From Bryobacterales bacterium (GTDB lineage: Bacteria; Acidobacteriota; Terriglobia; Bryobacterales; Bryobacteraceae), in assembly GCA_003132865.1 (NCBI GenBank), contig PKYZ01000381.1, positions 1-16,150 of the forward strand: 16,150 bases of DNA, written 5' to 3'. The position numbers were made by a program, and so were the translations under genes. Below are positions 9,050 through 16,150 of the stretch, piece by piece. Within the stretch, counting starts at the first letter, position 1. Each line of letters starts with the position of its first letter. Under the pieces are notes generated by a model. It was not told where the DNA came from, ran no database searches, and saw only the letters and a list, made by a program, of their open reading frames with translations.

Positions 9050-10347
9050 CTTCCGTCAGCCCACAGCGCCGCTCCGATATCATCGACGCTCTTCGTGCCG
9101 GCGCGGTGCCACGGCGCGGCCTCGAAGCCCTTGCCGTGGGCCTGAGTCACTTCGAACGCGCGGTCGCCGACGAACTTGAAGCCGTACGCGCCGGCGGCAC
9201 TAAATTCAAAGCCGTTCGCGGCGAGTACGGCGGAGGTAAGACCTTCTTTGCGCGCTGGGTTCAGGAACGGGCGAAGCACCTCGGCTTTGCCACATCTGAA
9301 GTCCAGATCAGCGAAACCGAAACCCCGCTGCATCGTTTGGAAACCGTGTACCGCCGCCTGATGGAGCGACTCTCCACGGCGTCGGTCGAGTCCGGTGCCC
9401 TTCGGTCCATTGTCGATGGCTGGTTCTTCACGCTGGAGGAAGACGTCCTGGCCGGCGGTGTAGATCCGTCGGACACAGAGCGCCTCCTTGCCGAAACCGA
9501 GCGCCTGATGCAGTCGAAATTCTCGCGCATCACCGACCTCTCGCCTTCGTTCGCCGCCGCGCTCCGTGGCTACCGCCGAGCGTCAGCCGCCGGAGACAAT
9601 ACTTCGGCGGACGCGCTTCTCACCTGGGTGGCCGGACAGCCCAACGTTTCCGGCAAGTCGATCCGCGATGCCGGTCTGCGTGGCGATATCGATCATTTCG
9701 GCGCTCTGAAGGCGCTACAAGGCCTGCTCACCATGCTGCGCGATGGCGGCCACGCCGGCCTGGTGCTCGTTCTCGACGAGGTCGAAACCCTGCAGCGTGT
9801 CCGCGGCGATGTTCGCGAGAAGGCTCTCAATGCACTCCGCCAGCTACTCGACGAGCTGCCCCTTTACCCCGGCCTCTACCTGATCATTACCGGCACGCCT
9901 GCGTTCTTCGACGGACCACAGGGAGTCCGCCGGCTGACACCCCTCGCCCAGCGCCTGCACACCGATTTCGGAAGCGATCCCCGCTTCGACAATCCCCGGG
10001 CACCGCAGATTCGGCTCCGCGGTTTCGACATCGATTCTCTCGTCGAAGTTGGCCGCAAGGTGCGGGATATCTACGCCGTCGGCTCTACCGCGCCCGACCG
10101 CATGGCTTCTCTCTGTGGCGACTCGTACGTGCGCACCCTGGCGGTCGCGGTCTCCGGCAGCTTGGGCGGCAAAGTCGGCGTGGCTCCCAGGCTGTTTCTG
10201 AAAAAGCTGGTGAGCGACGTCCTCGACCGTATCGATCAGTTCCCCGATTTCGATCCTCGCCGCCACTATGAGTTGACGATCTCCAACGCTGAGATGACCG
10301 ATGCCGAGCGGGCGGTATCGGTGGACGATATCGAGCTGCCCCAGTGA
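9046..10347 (+). CDS. brxD: BREX-2 ATP-binding protein BrxD
   Basis: This is a 433-residue P-loop ATPase of the BrxC/BrxD family (DUF2791), full length and with no frame damage. The Walker A motif is GEYGGGKT at residues 59-66 and the Walker B motif is LVLVLDEVET at 239-248 with Asp-Glu. An ITGTPAFFDG segment at about 281-290 fits a sensor position, and the RLTPLAQRL region after it is typical of the family. The start ATG overlaps the stop of the pglZ 3' frame (ATGA, 9046-9049), and the stop overlaps the GTG start of brxHI (GTGA, 10344-10347). Because pglZ translation in the first frame ends at 8811, coupled translation of brxD from it would be weakened unless the frameshift is an artefact. 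In BREX-2 BrxD is a core or auxiliary ATPase of undetermined mechanism. Confidence 0.92.
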   Translation: MTSVSPQRRSDIIDALRAGAVPRRGLEALAVGLSHFERAVADELEAVRAGGTKFKAVRGEYGGGKTFFARWVQERAKHLGFATSEVQISETETPLHRLETVYRRLMERLSTASVESGALRSIVDGWFFTLEEDVLAGGVDPSDTERLLAETERLMQSKFSRITDLSPSFAAALRGYRRASAAGDNTSADALLTWVAGQPNVSGKSIRDAGLRGDIDHFGALKALQGLLTMLRDGGHAGLVLVLDEVETLQRVRGDVREKALNALRQLLDELPLYPGLYLIITGTPAFFDGPQGVRRLTPLAQRLHTDFGSDPRFDNPRAPQIRLRGFDIDSLVEVGRKVRDIYAVGSTAPDRMASLCGDSYVRTLAVAVSGSLGGKVGVAPRLFLKKLVSDVLDRIDQFPDFDPRRHYELTISNAEMTDAERAVSVDDIELPQ

Positions 10348-12344
10348 GCTTCGCTCGGCTGCACTCAGCGCTCCAGTACCATATCCTCAACTCGCTCGAA
10401 TGGCCCACGCTCCGCCCCTTGCAGGAAGCGGCCATCGCGCCGATCCTCGACGGCGCCAACGCACTCCTAATCGCCCCCACGGCTGGTGGCAAGACCGAAG
10501 CCGCCATCTTCCCCGTCCTTTCCGAGATTCTGCGGCGCGATCTCCCCGCCCCCAGTGTCCTCTACGTTTGTCCGATCCGCGCATTGTTGAACAACCTTGA
10601 GATCCGCCTCGGCTGGTACGCGGAGCTGATCGGTCGCACCTGCAAGCTCTGGCACGGCGACGTCAGCCAGGCAGAGAAATCCGCCGTTCTCCGCGAGCCA
10701 CCCGACATCCTGCTCACCACTCCCGAGAGCCTGGAGGCTATGCTCGTCTCCAAGAGGGTCAACAATGCCGCCATCTTTGCCCGAATTGAATTTGTCATCG
10801 CGGACGAGTTACACGCCTTCGGCGGTGATGATCGCGGCTGGCATTTGCTGCATCTCTTGGACCGGATCAACGCCTTATCCGGCTCGGACGCCCAGCGGAT
10901 CGGCCTCTCCGCCACGGTAGGTGAACCAGCCGCTTTGCTGCACTGGTTCTGCGGGGCCTCTGGGCGCCCGACTCAGGTCATCTCCCCCTCCGCCTCAGGT
11001 CCGGTTGGTGCAGACGTCCTGATCGATTACGTCGGAAGCGTTCCTAACGCCGCCCATGTAATCTCGCGCTTGCATCGTGGAGAAAAGCGCTTGGCCTTCA
11101 CGGATAGTCCCAGGCCGAAGAACTGGCGTTGTTCCTGCGCGGACAAGGGATCGAGACTTTCGTCTCGCACAGCTCTCTCAGCCGGGAGGAACGACTCCGA
11201 GCTGAGCAGGCCTTCCACGACGCACGCGATTGCGCTATCGTTGCGACCAGCACCCTGGAGTTAGGCATTGACGTAGGAGATCTCGACCGGGTAATCCAGA
11301 TAGACGCTCCCACAAAGGTGGCTTCGTTTCTGCAAAGGCTCGGACGGACGGGCCGCCGCACCAGCACCGACCGGAACTGCCTTTTTCTGGCGACCAACTC
11401 GCACTCCCTTGTGCGCGCCGCCGCAATCGAGACGCTCTGGAGGAAAGGCTGGGTCGAGCCGGTAACCCCGCCGCCTTATCCGGTTCATGTCATGGCCCAG
11501 CAAACCCTTTGCCGAGTGATCCAGTGCGGCGCGCTGCCGTATCCGCAGTTGGCATCGTTTCTCCAAGATTACAGCGGCCTGTTGGACACCATGCTGGACC
11601 GTGGGTTTCTTCATCAGGACGATAAGCTACTCAGCATAGGCCCCGAAGCCCAGCGCCTCTGGGGCGGGCGTAACTACATGGAACTGCTGAGCGTGTTTGA
11701 CACCCCGGAGCTCTACACGGTTTTTGTCGGCAACCAGGAACTCGGGGTGCTCCACGCACTCAGTTTCCGCCGTGCTTCTCGGCGGCCGATCGTGGCGGGT
11801 CACCTCGGTTGACCACAAGCACCGGATCGCGCACGTCGAACCCGCCGAGGATCTGCCCGGCCGTTCGACCTGGCTCGGCTCCAGTCAGGGCCTCTCGTTC
11901 GAAATCTGCCAAGCCATGCTTCTCGTCCTGCAAGAATCCTCAGCTACGCTCTCCCGTCGCGCAACAGAGCAATTGGAACTGCTAAAGGCCCAAGGCACAA
12001 CCGACTCGGAAGGCACTGTCCTCCGGCCCACTAAGACAGGATGCGAGTGGTGGACCTACGCTGGCCTGAAGGCCAACGCCGCATTGGCCCAGCGCTTCGC
12101 ACTCCCCGCCACCTTCGATAGTCTGACAATACGCGCCCGTTGCTCCCCGGTCGAGTTGGAGCGGTCCCTGGACGCCCCACCTCAGGACCTGGATACCGAC
12201 ATCAATCCGCGCTTCCGCCCTAAGTTTGCTGAGTGCCTTCCCGAACACCAACTCGCCCAGTTCGCCCACGAGCGGTTGTACGATTGGGCCGCCGCGTCAC
12301 AAATCCGAACGGGAAGGATCATTCACGGTCAAGCTCACGTTTAG
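10344..12344 (+). pseudogene. brxHI: BREX-2 Lhr-like helicase BrxHI, broken by two compensating frameshifts
   Basis: This is an SF2 DEAD/DEAH-type helicase of the Lhr-like kind that closes BREX-2 operons. In the first frame (GTG 10344 to stop 11264) there are motif I APTAGGKT (residues 44-51), motif Ib TTPESLE, motif II DELH (154-157) and motif III SAT (189-191). Near 11107-11111 the homology jumps by -1 to the frame that continues AEELALFLRGQGIETFVSHSSLS and holds motif V TSTLELGIDVGD and motif VI QRLGRTGRR. That frame stops at 11812. Near 11760-11775 it jumps by +1 to LLGGRSWRVTSVDHKHRIAHVEPA and runs to TAG 12342-12344. The two shifts cancel, and the whole would give 666 residues, a normal length. 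As written, ATPase motifs and motifs V/VI sit in different frames, so no active helicase is made. True gene decay or two read errors are both possible. Confidence 0.9.
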
Positions 12345-12678
12345 TATCTGCCAGCCGAGTAGACCGCCGTCCTCTTCCAGGTCGTGTTGTAATGCGACGG
12401 TTGACGCCGAATCGCGCCTTATGTTCGGTGTTATCGGTAGCGGTCTGCGCGAACGGGACGGTTTGGCTTTGGGCGTGCCCGGTTAGCCGGGTGGCTACGT
12501 TGGTCGCAGTGGGCGCCACCGGCGCGACGTGGGCCAACGTGGCCGCGACGGGCGGCGGCTTTCGTTCCCCACGGCGTTGCGCCAATTCCGCGCGCGTTCC
12601 TGCTGACGCCGGGTGCTGCCAGCGAGGGCGCTGGCGAGATTGTGCGCGTCAGCCCGGATTCACCTTCAAGGCTTGTGT
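12345..12678 (+). other. Non-coding debris after brxHI
   Basis: I see no recognisable gene in these 334 nt. Open frames exist on both strands, but their translations are low-complexity Ala/Thr/Val or Arg-rich with no motif, as expected from GC-rich DNA. A small hairpin CCCGG-TTAG-CCGGG at 12478-12491 lacks a T tract and is not called a terminator. Confidence 0.5.
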
Positions 12679-12957
12679 TCATCTTTTTAGGGCGGCCAAT
12701 CCCTCCTCCACGGTGATTCGCGGTCGATACCCGAGTTCGTTCTTGGCTTTTGTGCCGGGCCATGACCATGGCGGCGTGGCAGGTGAGGGGCGGATCGCCC
12801 GCGAGATGGAGTAGCCGCCAAGCGCCTTCCGACACCTCCGCAATCGTGTCGGCCAGCGAGTAGGGGATGGAGCGGTCCGGCAGGATGACACCCACGCTGG
12901 CCGCCTGACCCGATAGCATCTCCTTCATGGAACGCTCGCCTTCGTCCAAGATGAGGT
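12679..12957 (-). pseudogene. C-terminal remnant of an NAD-dependent epimerase/dehydratase (extended SDR)
   Basis: On the minus strand, one frame from about 12957 down to about 12760 reads DEGERSMKEML, then PDRSIPYSLADTIAEVSEGAWRL, then HLAGDPPLTCHAAMVMAR. The following part is in another frame: AKNELGYRPRITVEEGLAAL, ending at a stop at 12679-12681. The closing motif (Lys/Arg-x-Glu-Leu-Gly-Tyr-x-Pro followed by a Glu-Glu-Gly-Leu helix) is the classic C-terminus of sugar epimerases and 3-beta-HSD-like extended SDR enzymes. The NAD-binding N-terminus (GxxGxxG and YxxxK) is absent, since the sequence beyond 12960 belongs to the divergent transporter region. It is therefore a truncated and frameshifted fossil. 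The original substrate cannot be told. Confidence 0.65.
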
Positions 12958-12995
12958 GGCGGATTTTAGCGCCTCCGCTGCGCTCTGGGGATAAT

Positions 12996-12999
12996 GGAG
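12996..12999 (+). promoter_or_regulatory. Weak ribosome binding site GGAG before GTG 13002
   Basis: GGAG ends 2 nt before GTG 13002, closer than ideal. It is listed because it bears on the start choice for the transporter; the upstream in-frame ATG 12927 lies inside the antisense of the epimerase remnant. Confidence 0.3.
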
Positions 13000-13001
13000 A
13001 C

Positions 13002-13640
13002 GTGGCAACCGCAACCACGCCGAATCGCCAAGACCTTGTTCGCCGCGGCCAACGGCTCGAATACTTCACCATCGGGTACAACAGCGTCGAAGGTCTCGTT
13101 TCCATCGTCGCCGGGTTGATTGCCGGGTCCGTATCCATGATCGGCTTCGGCCTGGACAGCGGTATCGAAGTGGCGTCAGGGGTGGCGTTGCTCTGGCGGC
13201 TTCACCACGACTTGAACCGATCCCGGCGTGAACAGGTTGAGCGGATTACGTTGCGAATCGTCGGCTGGTGCTTCGTCGCGCTGGCGTTGTACGTTGGCTA
13301 CGAATCCGGCTACACGTTGATCCGGCACGAGCCACCGGAACGGAGCATCCCCGGAATCATCGTAGCCGCCGTCTCGGTGGTGGTGATGCCGTTGCTGGCA
13401 CGAGCGAAGCGGCGGGTTGCTGCCGCAATCGGAAGCGGGGCCATGAGAGCCGATTCCAAACAGGCCGATTTTTGCACTTATTTGTCAGCGATCCTGTTGG
13501 GCGGCTTGCTTCTCAACGCCGTGCTTGGCTGGTGGTGGGCTGATCCGGTTGCCGGGCTGGTGATGGTTCCGATCATCACCAAGGAAGGTATCGACGGAAT
13601 CAGGGGCAAGGCGTGTTGCGATGACTGCGGGTGCCACTGA
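13002..13640 (+). CDS. Cation diffusion facilitator family transporter (short form)
   Basis: This inner-membrane divalent cation/proton antiporter, probably for Zn2+, Co2+ or Cd2+, has 212 residues from GTG 13002. It shows about six hydrophobic segments. The first metal-site segment is GFGLDSGIEVASG (Asp52, Glu56) and the second is RADSKQADFCTYLSA (Asp151, Asp156), where many family members have His-x3-Asp. WWWADPVAGL follows. The large cytoplasmic C-terminal domain of classical CDF proteins is missing, as usual for this short subfamily. The chain ends in CCDDCGCH (residues 205-212), a likely metal-binding tail. The start is uncertain: ATG 12927 would add 25 residues that are only antisense to the epimerase fragment, so GTG 13002 is preferred despite a weak GGAG site. 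Metal specificity is not readable. Confidence 0.86.
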   Translation: MATATTPNRQDLVRRGQRLEYFTIGYNSVEGLVSIVAGLIAGSVSMIGFGLDSGIEVASGVALLWRLHHDLNRSRREQVERITLRIVGWCFVALALYVGYESGYTLIRHEPPERSIPGIIVAAVSVVVMPLLARAKRRVAAAIGSGAMRADSKQADFCTYLSAILLGGLLLNAVLGWWWADPVAGLVMVPIITKEGIDGIRGKACCDDCGCH

Positions 13641-13805
13641 AACGCCGCCGCAGTTGATGCTGCGCATCCTCGCACAGAGGAAGGTGGTCCGCTCCCGCCT
13701 TGTTCCCAGGCGTTCGGGCGGGCGGGGCTGGAAGACAGGAGTCCCAATCGTGGCTGACCCCAAACATTTTGCGGATCAGCGAGAATTGGAAGGGGTGTCA
13801 ACGAC

Positions 13806-14366
13806 ATGATTGCTCATAAAGCGAAAATGGTTTGGGTCCTTCTAGGTTCTGCGGTATTCACGACGGAAGCCTACCCATGCTCCATTGTCGGTAAAATCTC
13901 GAACGTTGAGATGGTAAATGGCGCCGACGCAATTGTTCGAGCAACCGCAGTAGAATATGCTTCTCCGCCGAGCAACCCCCAGATCTGGACGACTGGCGTT
14001 CCTGATTCCAAGGTTCGCTTCAAGGTGATCGAGAGTATCCGCGGCCCGGTGATCTCCGATTTGATCCTGCCAGGGTATCTCGTGGACAGCGACGACTTCA
14101 ACGATCAGCCGCCACCCTACACGTTTGTGCGGCCAGGCGGTCGGGCGGGAAGTTGTTTCGCCAACTCGTACCGCTCCGGTGGACAGTTTCTTCTCTTCCT
14201 AAAGAAGACCAAGGCCGGAGGGCTTACGGTCAACTGGTATGCCCTGGCCCCTGTGAATGAACAGCTTCACGCAGACGATGACCCCTGGCTGCTTTGGGCT
14301 CGGGAACACGCGCATCGAGCGGAGGGCGCTCCCAACGCTGAACCCAAGCCTACCGCCAAAAAGTAG
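13806..14366 (+). CDS. Secreted protein of unknown function
   Basis: This is a 186-residue protein that I do not recognise. A basic N-terminus and hydrophobic core (KMVWVLLGSAVFTTEAYPCS) form a probable signal peptide with cleavage after TEA, leaving a Cys near the mature N-terminus. The body has the order Cys, a GADAIVRATAVEY strand, a VRFKVIESIRGPV strand, a GSCFANSYRSGGQFLLFL segment with a second Cys, and a Lys/Pro-rich tail. This order resembles the netrin/TIMP-like beta-barrel fold, a weak inference from pattern only. GGAAGGGG at 13788-13795 lies 10 nt before ATG 13806. The in-frame ATG 13827 would also keep the signal peptide but has no ribosome site. It is separated from the transporter by 165 nt, so probably has its own promoter. 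Confidence 0.72.
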   Translation: MIAHKAKMVWVLLGSAVFTTEAYPCSIVGKISNVEMVNGADAIVRATAVEYASPPSNPQIWTTGVPDSKVRFKVIESIRGPVISDLILPGYLVDSDDFNDQPPPYTFVRPGGRAGSCFANSYRSGGQFLLFLKKTKAGGLTVNWYALAPVNEQLHADDDPWLLWAREHAHRAEGAPNAEPKPTAKK

Positions 14367-14435
14367 TGGGAGTAATCTATGAGGCTCGGCTCGACGGGCC
14401 ACTACGAACGCCGGGGTTTACGCCGCCGCGACGGG

Positions 14436-14486
14436 GCCGTAGGTAGCCAGGGCGAGGGAGGCGGGAGTTTCTTGGAGGCCTACGGC
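14436..14486. other. Inverted repeat between convergent genes
   Basis: GCCGTAGG at 14436-14443 and CCTACGGC at 14479-14486 are perfect 8-bp inverted copies around a 35-nt loop, in the 141-nt gap between two convergent genes. It could act as a two-way transcription end, but the loop is long and there is no T tract on either strand, so this is tentative. Confidence 0.22.
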
Positions 14487-14507
14487 AAGGAGAAAGTTTG
14501 TGCCTTC

Positions 14508-15980
14508 CTACTTCGTCCCGGCTTTCGTGCTGAACCAAACCGCGTTTGGTGCATCACTGCGCGCCGCTGCGATGTCGGGCCATCCGTCACCGTCCAGGTC
14601 TCCAATCGCGAGACCGTAGACTGCTCCTTTGCCATCGCCCCAGGGGATCTCCAGAAAGTTCGTGCCGGTTCCATCATTGAAAAATACCGAGCCGACCGCC
14701 TCCACGTTGCCGACGATGATGTCCGGCTTCCCGTCGCGATTCATGTCCGCGATGGCCACCGAGTAGGGCACCTGCCCTCTGCCAGCCAGCATGATCGGGT
14801 CGCTGAATTTCCGGTTCCCACGGTTGAGATAGACGAAAAGCCCCTCCCGCTCATCTCCCACCACGATATCGACGCGTCCGTCGCCGTTCAGATCCCCCGC
14901 AGCCGCAGCGCGAGCAGCCGAATTCGGCGGGCCGACCGGCGTCGTTTGCGGAAAATGTCCCTTGCCGTCGTTCCAGAAAATGACACTCTGACCTCCGTCG
15001 CGATGCGGCACAAACAAGTCAATGGCACCGTCGCCATCGAAATCCGCCGCGACAATGATCGTCGCCGATTCCGTCCCGACCAATGACGTGCACGACGGGA
15101 AATGCCCCTTGCCATCGTTCAAACAGACGTAACTCGCTTCTGGGTGTCGCGGCGGATCGCCGCGATTGGCCACGATGATATCGGGATATCCGTCTCCGTT
15201 CAGATCGGCGAGCGTCACGTAGCGCGTCGGCCACTTCGGATCGCCGAATGTTCCCGAGACGTGGAAATTGCCTCTGCCGTCGTTCAGATAAACCAGCTTG
15301 CCATCCGGTTGGTCGTTGCTGATCACCACGTCCAGGTGGCCGTCCTGATCGACATCAGCCAGCGCAGCCGAGTAGGTGCGATTCGGCGTACTTCCCAAAT
15401 CGTGAGCCGTGAAGCGGCCTTTTCCGTCGTTCAGCAGCACGCGAGAAAGCAGCGGCCAGTGGCGTCCTTTTCCCAAAACGAGATCGGGATACCCGTCGCC
15501 GTTCAGATCGCCGATGCTGACGCTCGCCGAGGTTTCCCCTTTCTTTTCGAGCAGCAACATGCGATCAAATGAGCGTGGCGAGATCGTGGCAAGACGGCGG
15601 TCCAGCCGCTCCGCCGCCGTTTTCAGAACGGCCTGGATATCGGCGAGTTTAGTGGTGGGATCGTTGTTGTACCCCATGAGACGGTGGTCGTACTTGTCTC
15701 CCACTTTTTCTTCGATCACTTGGCGCACTTCTTCCATCGCCGTGGTCCGATGCGAGGATTCGCCCAATTCTTCCTCGGTTGCCTCGCGCAGCGCGCAATA
15801 TAAGCTGACCTTCAGCGCGTGCGGCGGACACTCGCGGGTGTCGGCCCGGTTCCAATGCGATTCGTCCGCCAGGAGCTTGGCCGCGCGGTTTAGGATTCGA
15901 GTGTTGACCGATTCCCCCGGATCGTCTGCGGCCGGCAGGAGCAGTACAAAGAACAAGATCGCTGCACAGTAACGTGCCAT
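14508..15980 (-). CDS. Secreted FG-GAP (VCBS-like) seven-repeat propeller protein
   Basis: This is a 490-residue exported protein. Residues 1-18 (MARYCAAILFFVLLLPAA) form a signal peptide. Residues about 25-145 are a charged, helical region with Cys51 and Cys62, with no motif I know. Seven calcium-loop repeats of the type D-x-N/D-x-D-G-x-x-D start near residues 158, 209, 259, 313, 363, 412 and 461, spaced 49-54 residues. This matches one complete seven-bladed beta-propeller with FG-GAP loops. Such proteins act outside the cytoplasm in adhesion, matrix or ligand binding; no enzyme residues are visible. ATG 15980 is supported by GGAGGGGG 8 nt upstream on the minus strand. Upstream lies an array of short direct repeats. 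The gene is complete, with a stop at 14508-14510. Confidence 0.92.
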   Translation of the reverse strand: MARYCAAILFFVLLLPAADDPGESVNTRILNRAAKLLADESHWNRADTRECPPHALKVSLYCALREATEEELGESSHRTTAMEEVRQVIEEKVGDKYDHRLMGYNNDPTTKLADIQAVLKTAAERLDRRLATISPRSFDRMLLLEKKGETSASVSIGDLNGDGYPDLVLGKGRHWPLLSRVLLNDGKGRFTAHDLGSTPNRTYSAALADVDQDGHLDVVISNDQPDGKLVYLNDGRGNFHVSGTFGDPKWPTRYVTLADLNGDGYPDIIVANRGDPPRHPEASYVCLNDGKGHFPSCTSLVGTESATIIVAADFDGDGAIDLFVPHRDGGQSVIFWNDGKGHFPQTTPVGPPNSAARAAAAGDLNGDGRVDIVVGDEREGLFVYLNRGNRKFSDPIMLAGRGQVPYSVAIADMNRDGKPDIIVGNVEAVGSVFFNDGTGTNFLEIPWGDGKGAVYGLAIGDLDGDGWPDIAAARSDAPNAVWFSTKAGTK

Positions 15981-15988
15981 GTCAGTCG

Positions 15989-15996
15989 CCCCCTCC
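15989..15996 (-). promoter_or_regulatory. Ribosome binding site GGAGGGGG for the FG-GAP gene
   Basis: On the minus strand GGAGGGGG lies 8 nt before ATG 15980, a strong site that fixes the start of the propeller protein. Confidence 0.7.
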
Positions 15997-16031
15997 GATG
16001 ATCCTCATTTCCATTCCTGGCTTATCAAATG

Positions 16032-16100
16032 TTCGCAATATTTCTACATCGCCGCAACACCTCAATACCGTTGCAACATTTCAAACCGTTGCAATATCGG
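16032..16100. repeat. Four direct repeats of about 19 bp with a GCAAYA core
   Basis: The hexamer GCAAYA occurs at 16035, 16054, 16073 and 16091, spaced 19, 19 and 18 bp. Flanking bases are partly conserved: units two and three read GCCGCAACACCTCAATACC and GTTGCAACATTTCAAACC, and unit four begins GTTGCAATATC. The stretch is richer in A+T than the genes around it. It lies 36-104 nt upstream of the FG-GAP ribosome site on the minus strand. It may be a set of operator sites for a regulator binding on one DNA face (about two helical turns per unit), or an iteron-like or satellite repeat. Confidence 0.55.
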
Positions 16101-16150
16101 GTCTGCCCAACCTGACGGTTAGGCACTACGGAGGGAATGCCCGGAGCTCC

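Noticed and set aside
12478..12491. Hairpin CCCGG-TTAG-CCGGG as terminator of the BREX operon
   Set aside because: Stem of only 5 bp and no T tract; such hairpins are common by chance in GC-rich DNA.
12233..12814. Plus-strand frame of 193 codons after brxHI
   Set aside because: Arg/Ala-rich, no motif, overlaps brxHI in another frame and the epimerase remnant on the other strand.
13694..13722. CCCGCC ... GGCGGG inverted repeat downstream of the transporter
   Set aside because: Six-bp stem with a 17-nt loop in G/C runs and no T tract; not distinguishable from chance.
14379..15086. Plus-strand frame of 235 codons overlapping the FG-GAP gene
   Set aside because: Antisense of the conserved calcium-loop repeats; its apparent repeats are only the mirror of the real ones.
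16032..16100. CRISPR array
   Set aside because: Units are only about 19 bp with no distinct spacers; the repeats are head-to-tail and imperfect.
16130..16150. GGAGGG followed by ATG 16137 as start of a new gene
   Set aside because: Only 1 nt between site and ATG, and just 14 nt of sequence remain, too little to judge.

Overview
The window reads as a GC-rich bacterial chromosome segment. The most likely source is an acidobacterium of the Solibacter/Bryobacter type. That is an inference from the style of the neighbours (a membrane pyrophosphatase with a long insert, small secreted proteins of unknown function, an FG-GAP propeller protein); no rRNA or marker gene is present to prove it.

Layout. 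(1) 1-1622: the 3' half of a membrane-bound proton-pumping pyrophosphatase (hppA) followed directly by a small secreted or membrane-anchored protein. (2) 1653-2432: the wreck of an OLD/RecF-like AAA ATPase gene with frameshifts, stops and internal deletions. A 66-nt piece of its 3' end lies immediately beside it in opposite orientation. (3) 2382-12344: a BREX type 2 (Pgl) phage-defence operon in the canonical order pglX-pglY-pglZ-brxD-brxHI. Every gene junction is a 4-bp ATGA or GTGA overlap. It is damaged: pglW and roughly the first five sixths of pglX are absent, pglZ carries one frameshift and brxHI carries two. pglY and brxD are intact. (4) 12345-12960: debris, including the C-terminal piece of an extended-SDR NAD-dependent epimerase on the minus strand. 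(5) 12996-16150: an intact cation diffusion facilitator transporter, a secreted protein of unknown function, and, on the minus strand, a secreted seven-repeat FG-GAP protein. Upstream of the last gene is an array of about 19-bp direct repeats.

How the parts relate. In BREX-2 the methyltransferase PglX marks host DNA, the kinase PglW, the ATPases PglY and BrxD, and the phosphatase-fold PglZ take part in exclusion, and BrxHI is an Lhr-like helicase. With no PglW and only the C-terminal domain of PglX visible, this copy should not work by itself. The best reading is a defence island eroding from its 5' end by rearrangement and internally by indels, flanked on both sides by pseudogene fragments. 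An alternative for the single-base frameshifts is sequencing error; the missing pglW/pglX sequence and the inverted fragment cannot be explained by base-level error, though misassembly remains possible. I found no convincing wholly new system. The most unusual observations are the inversion scar with a new chimeric reading frame running into the pglX remnant, and the 19-bp repeat array.
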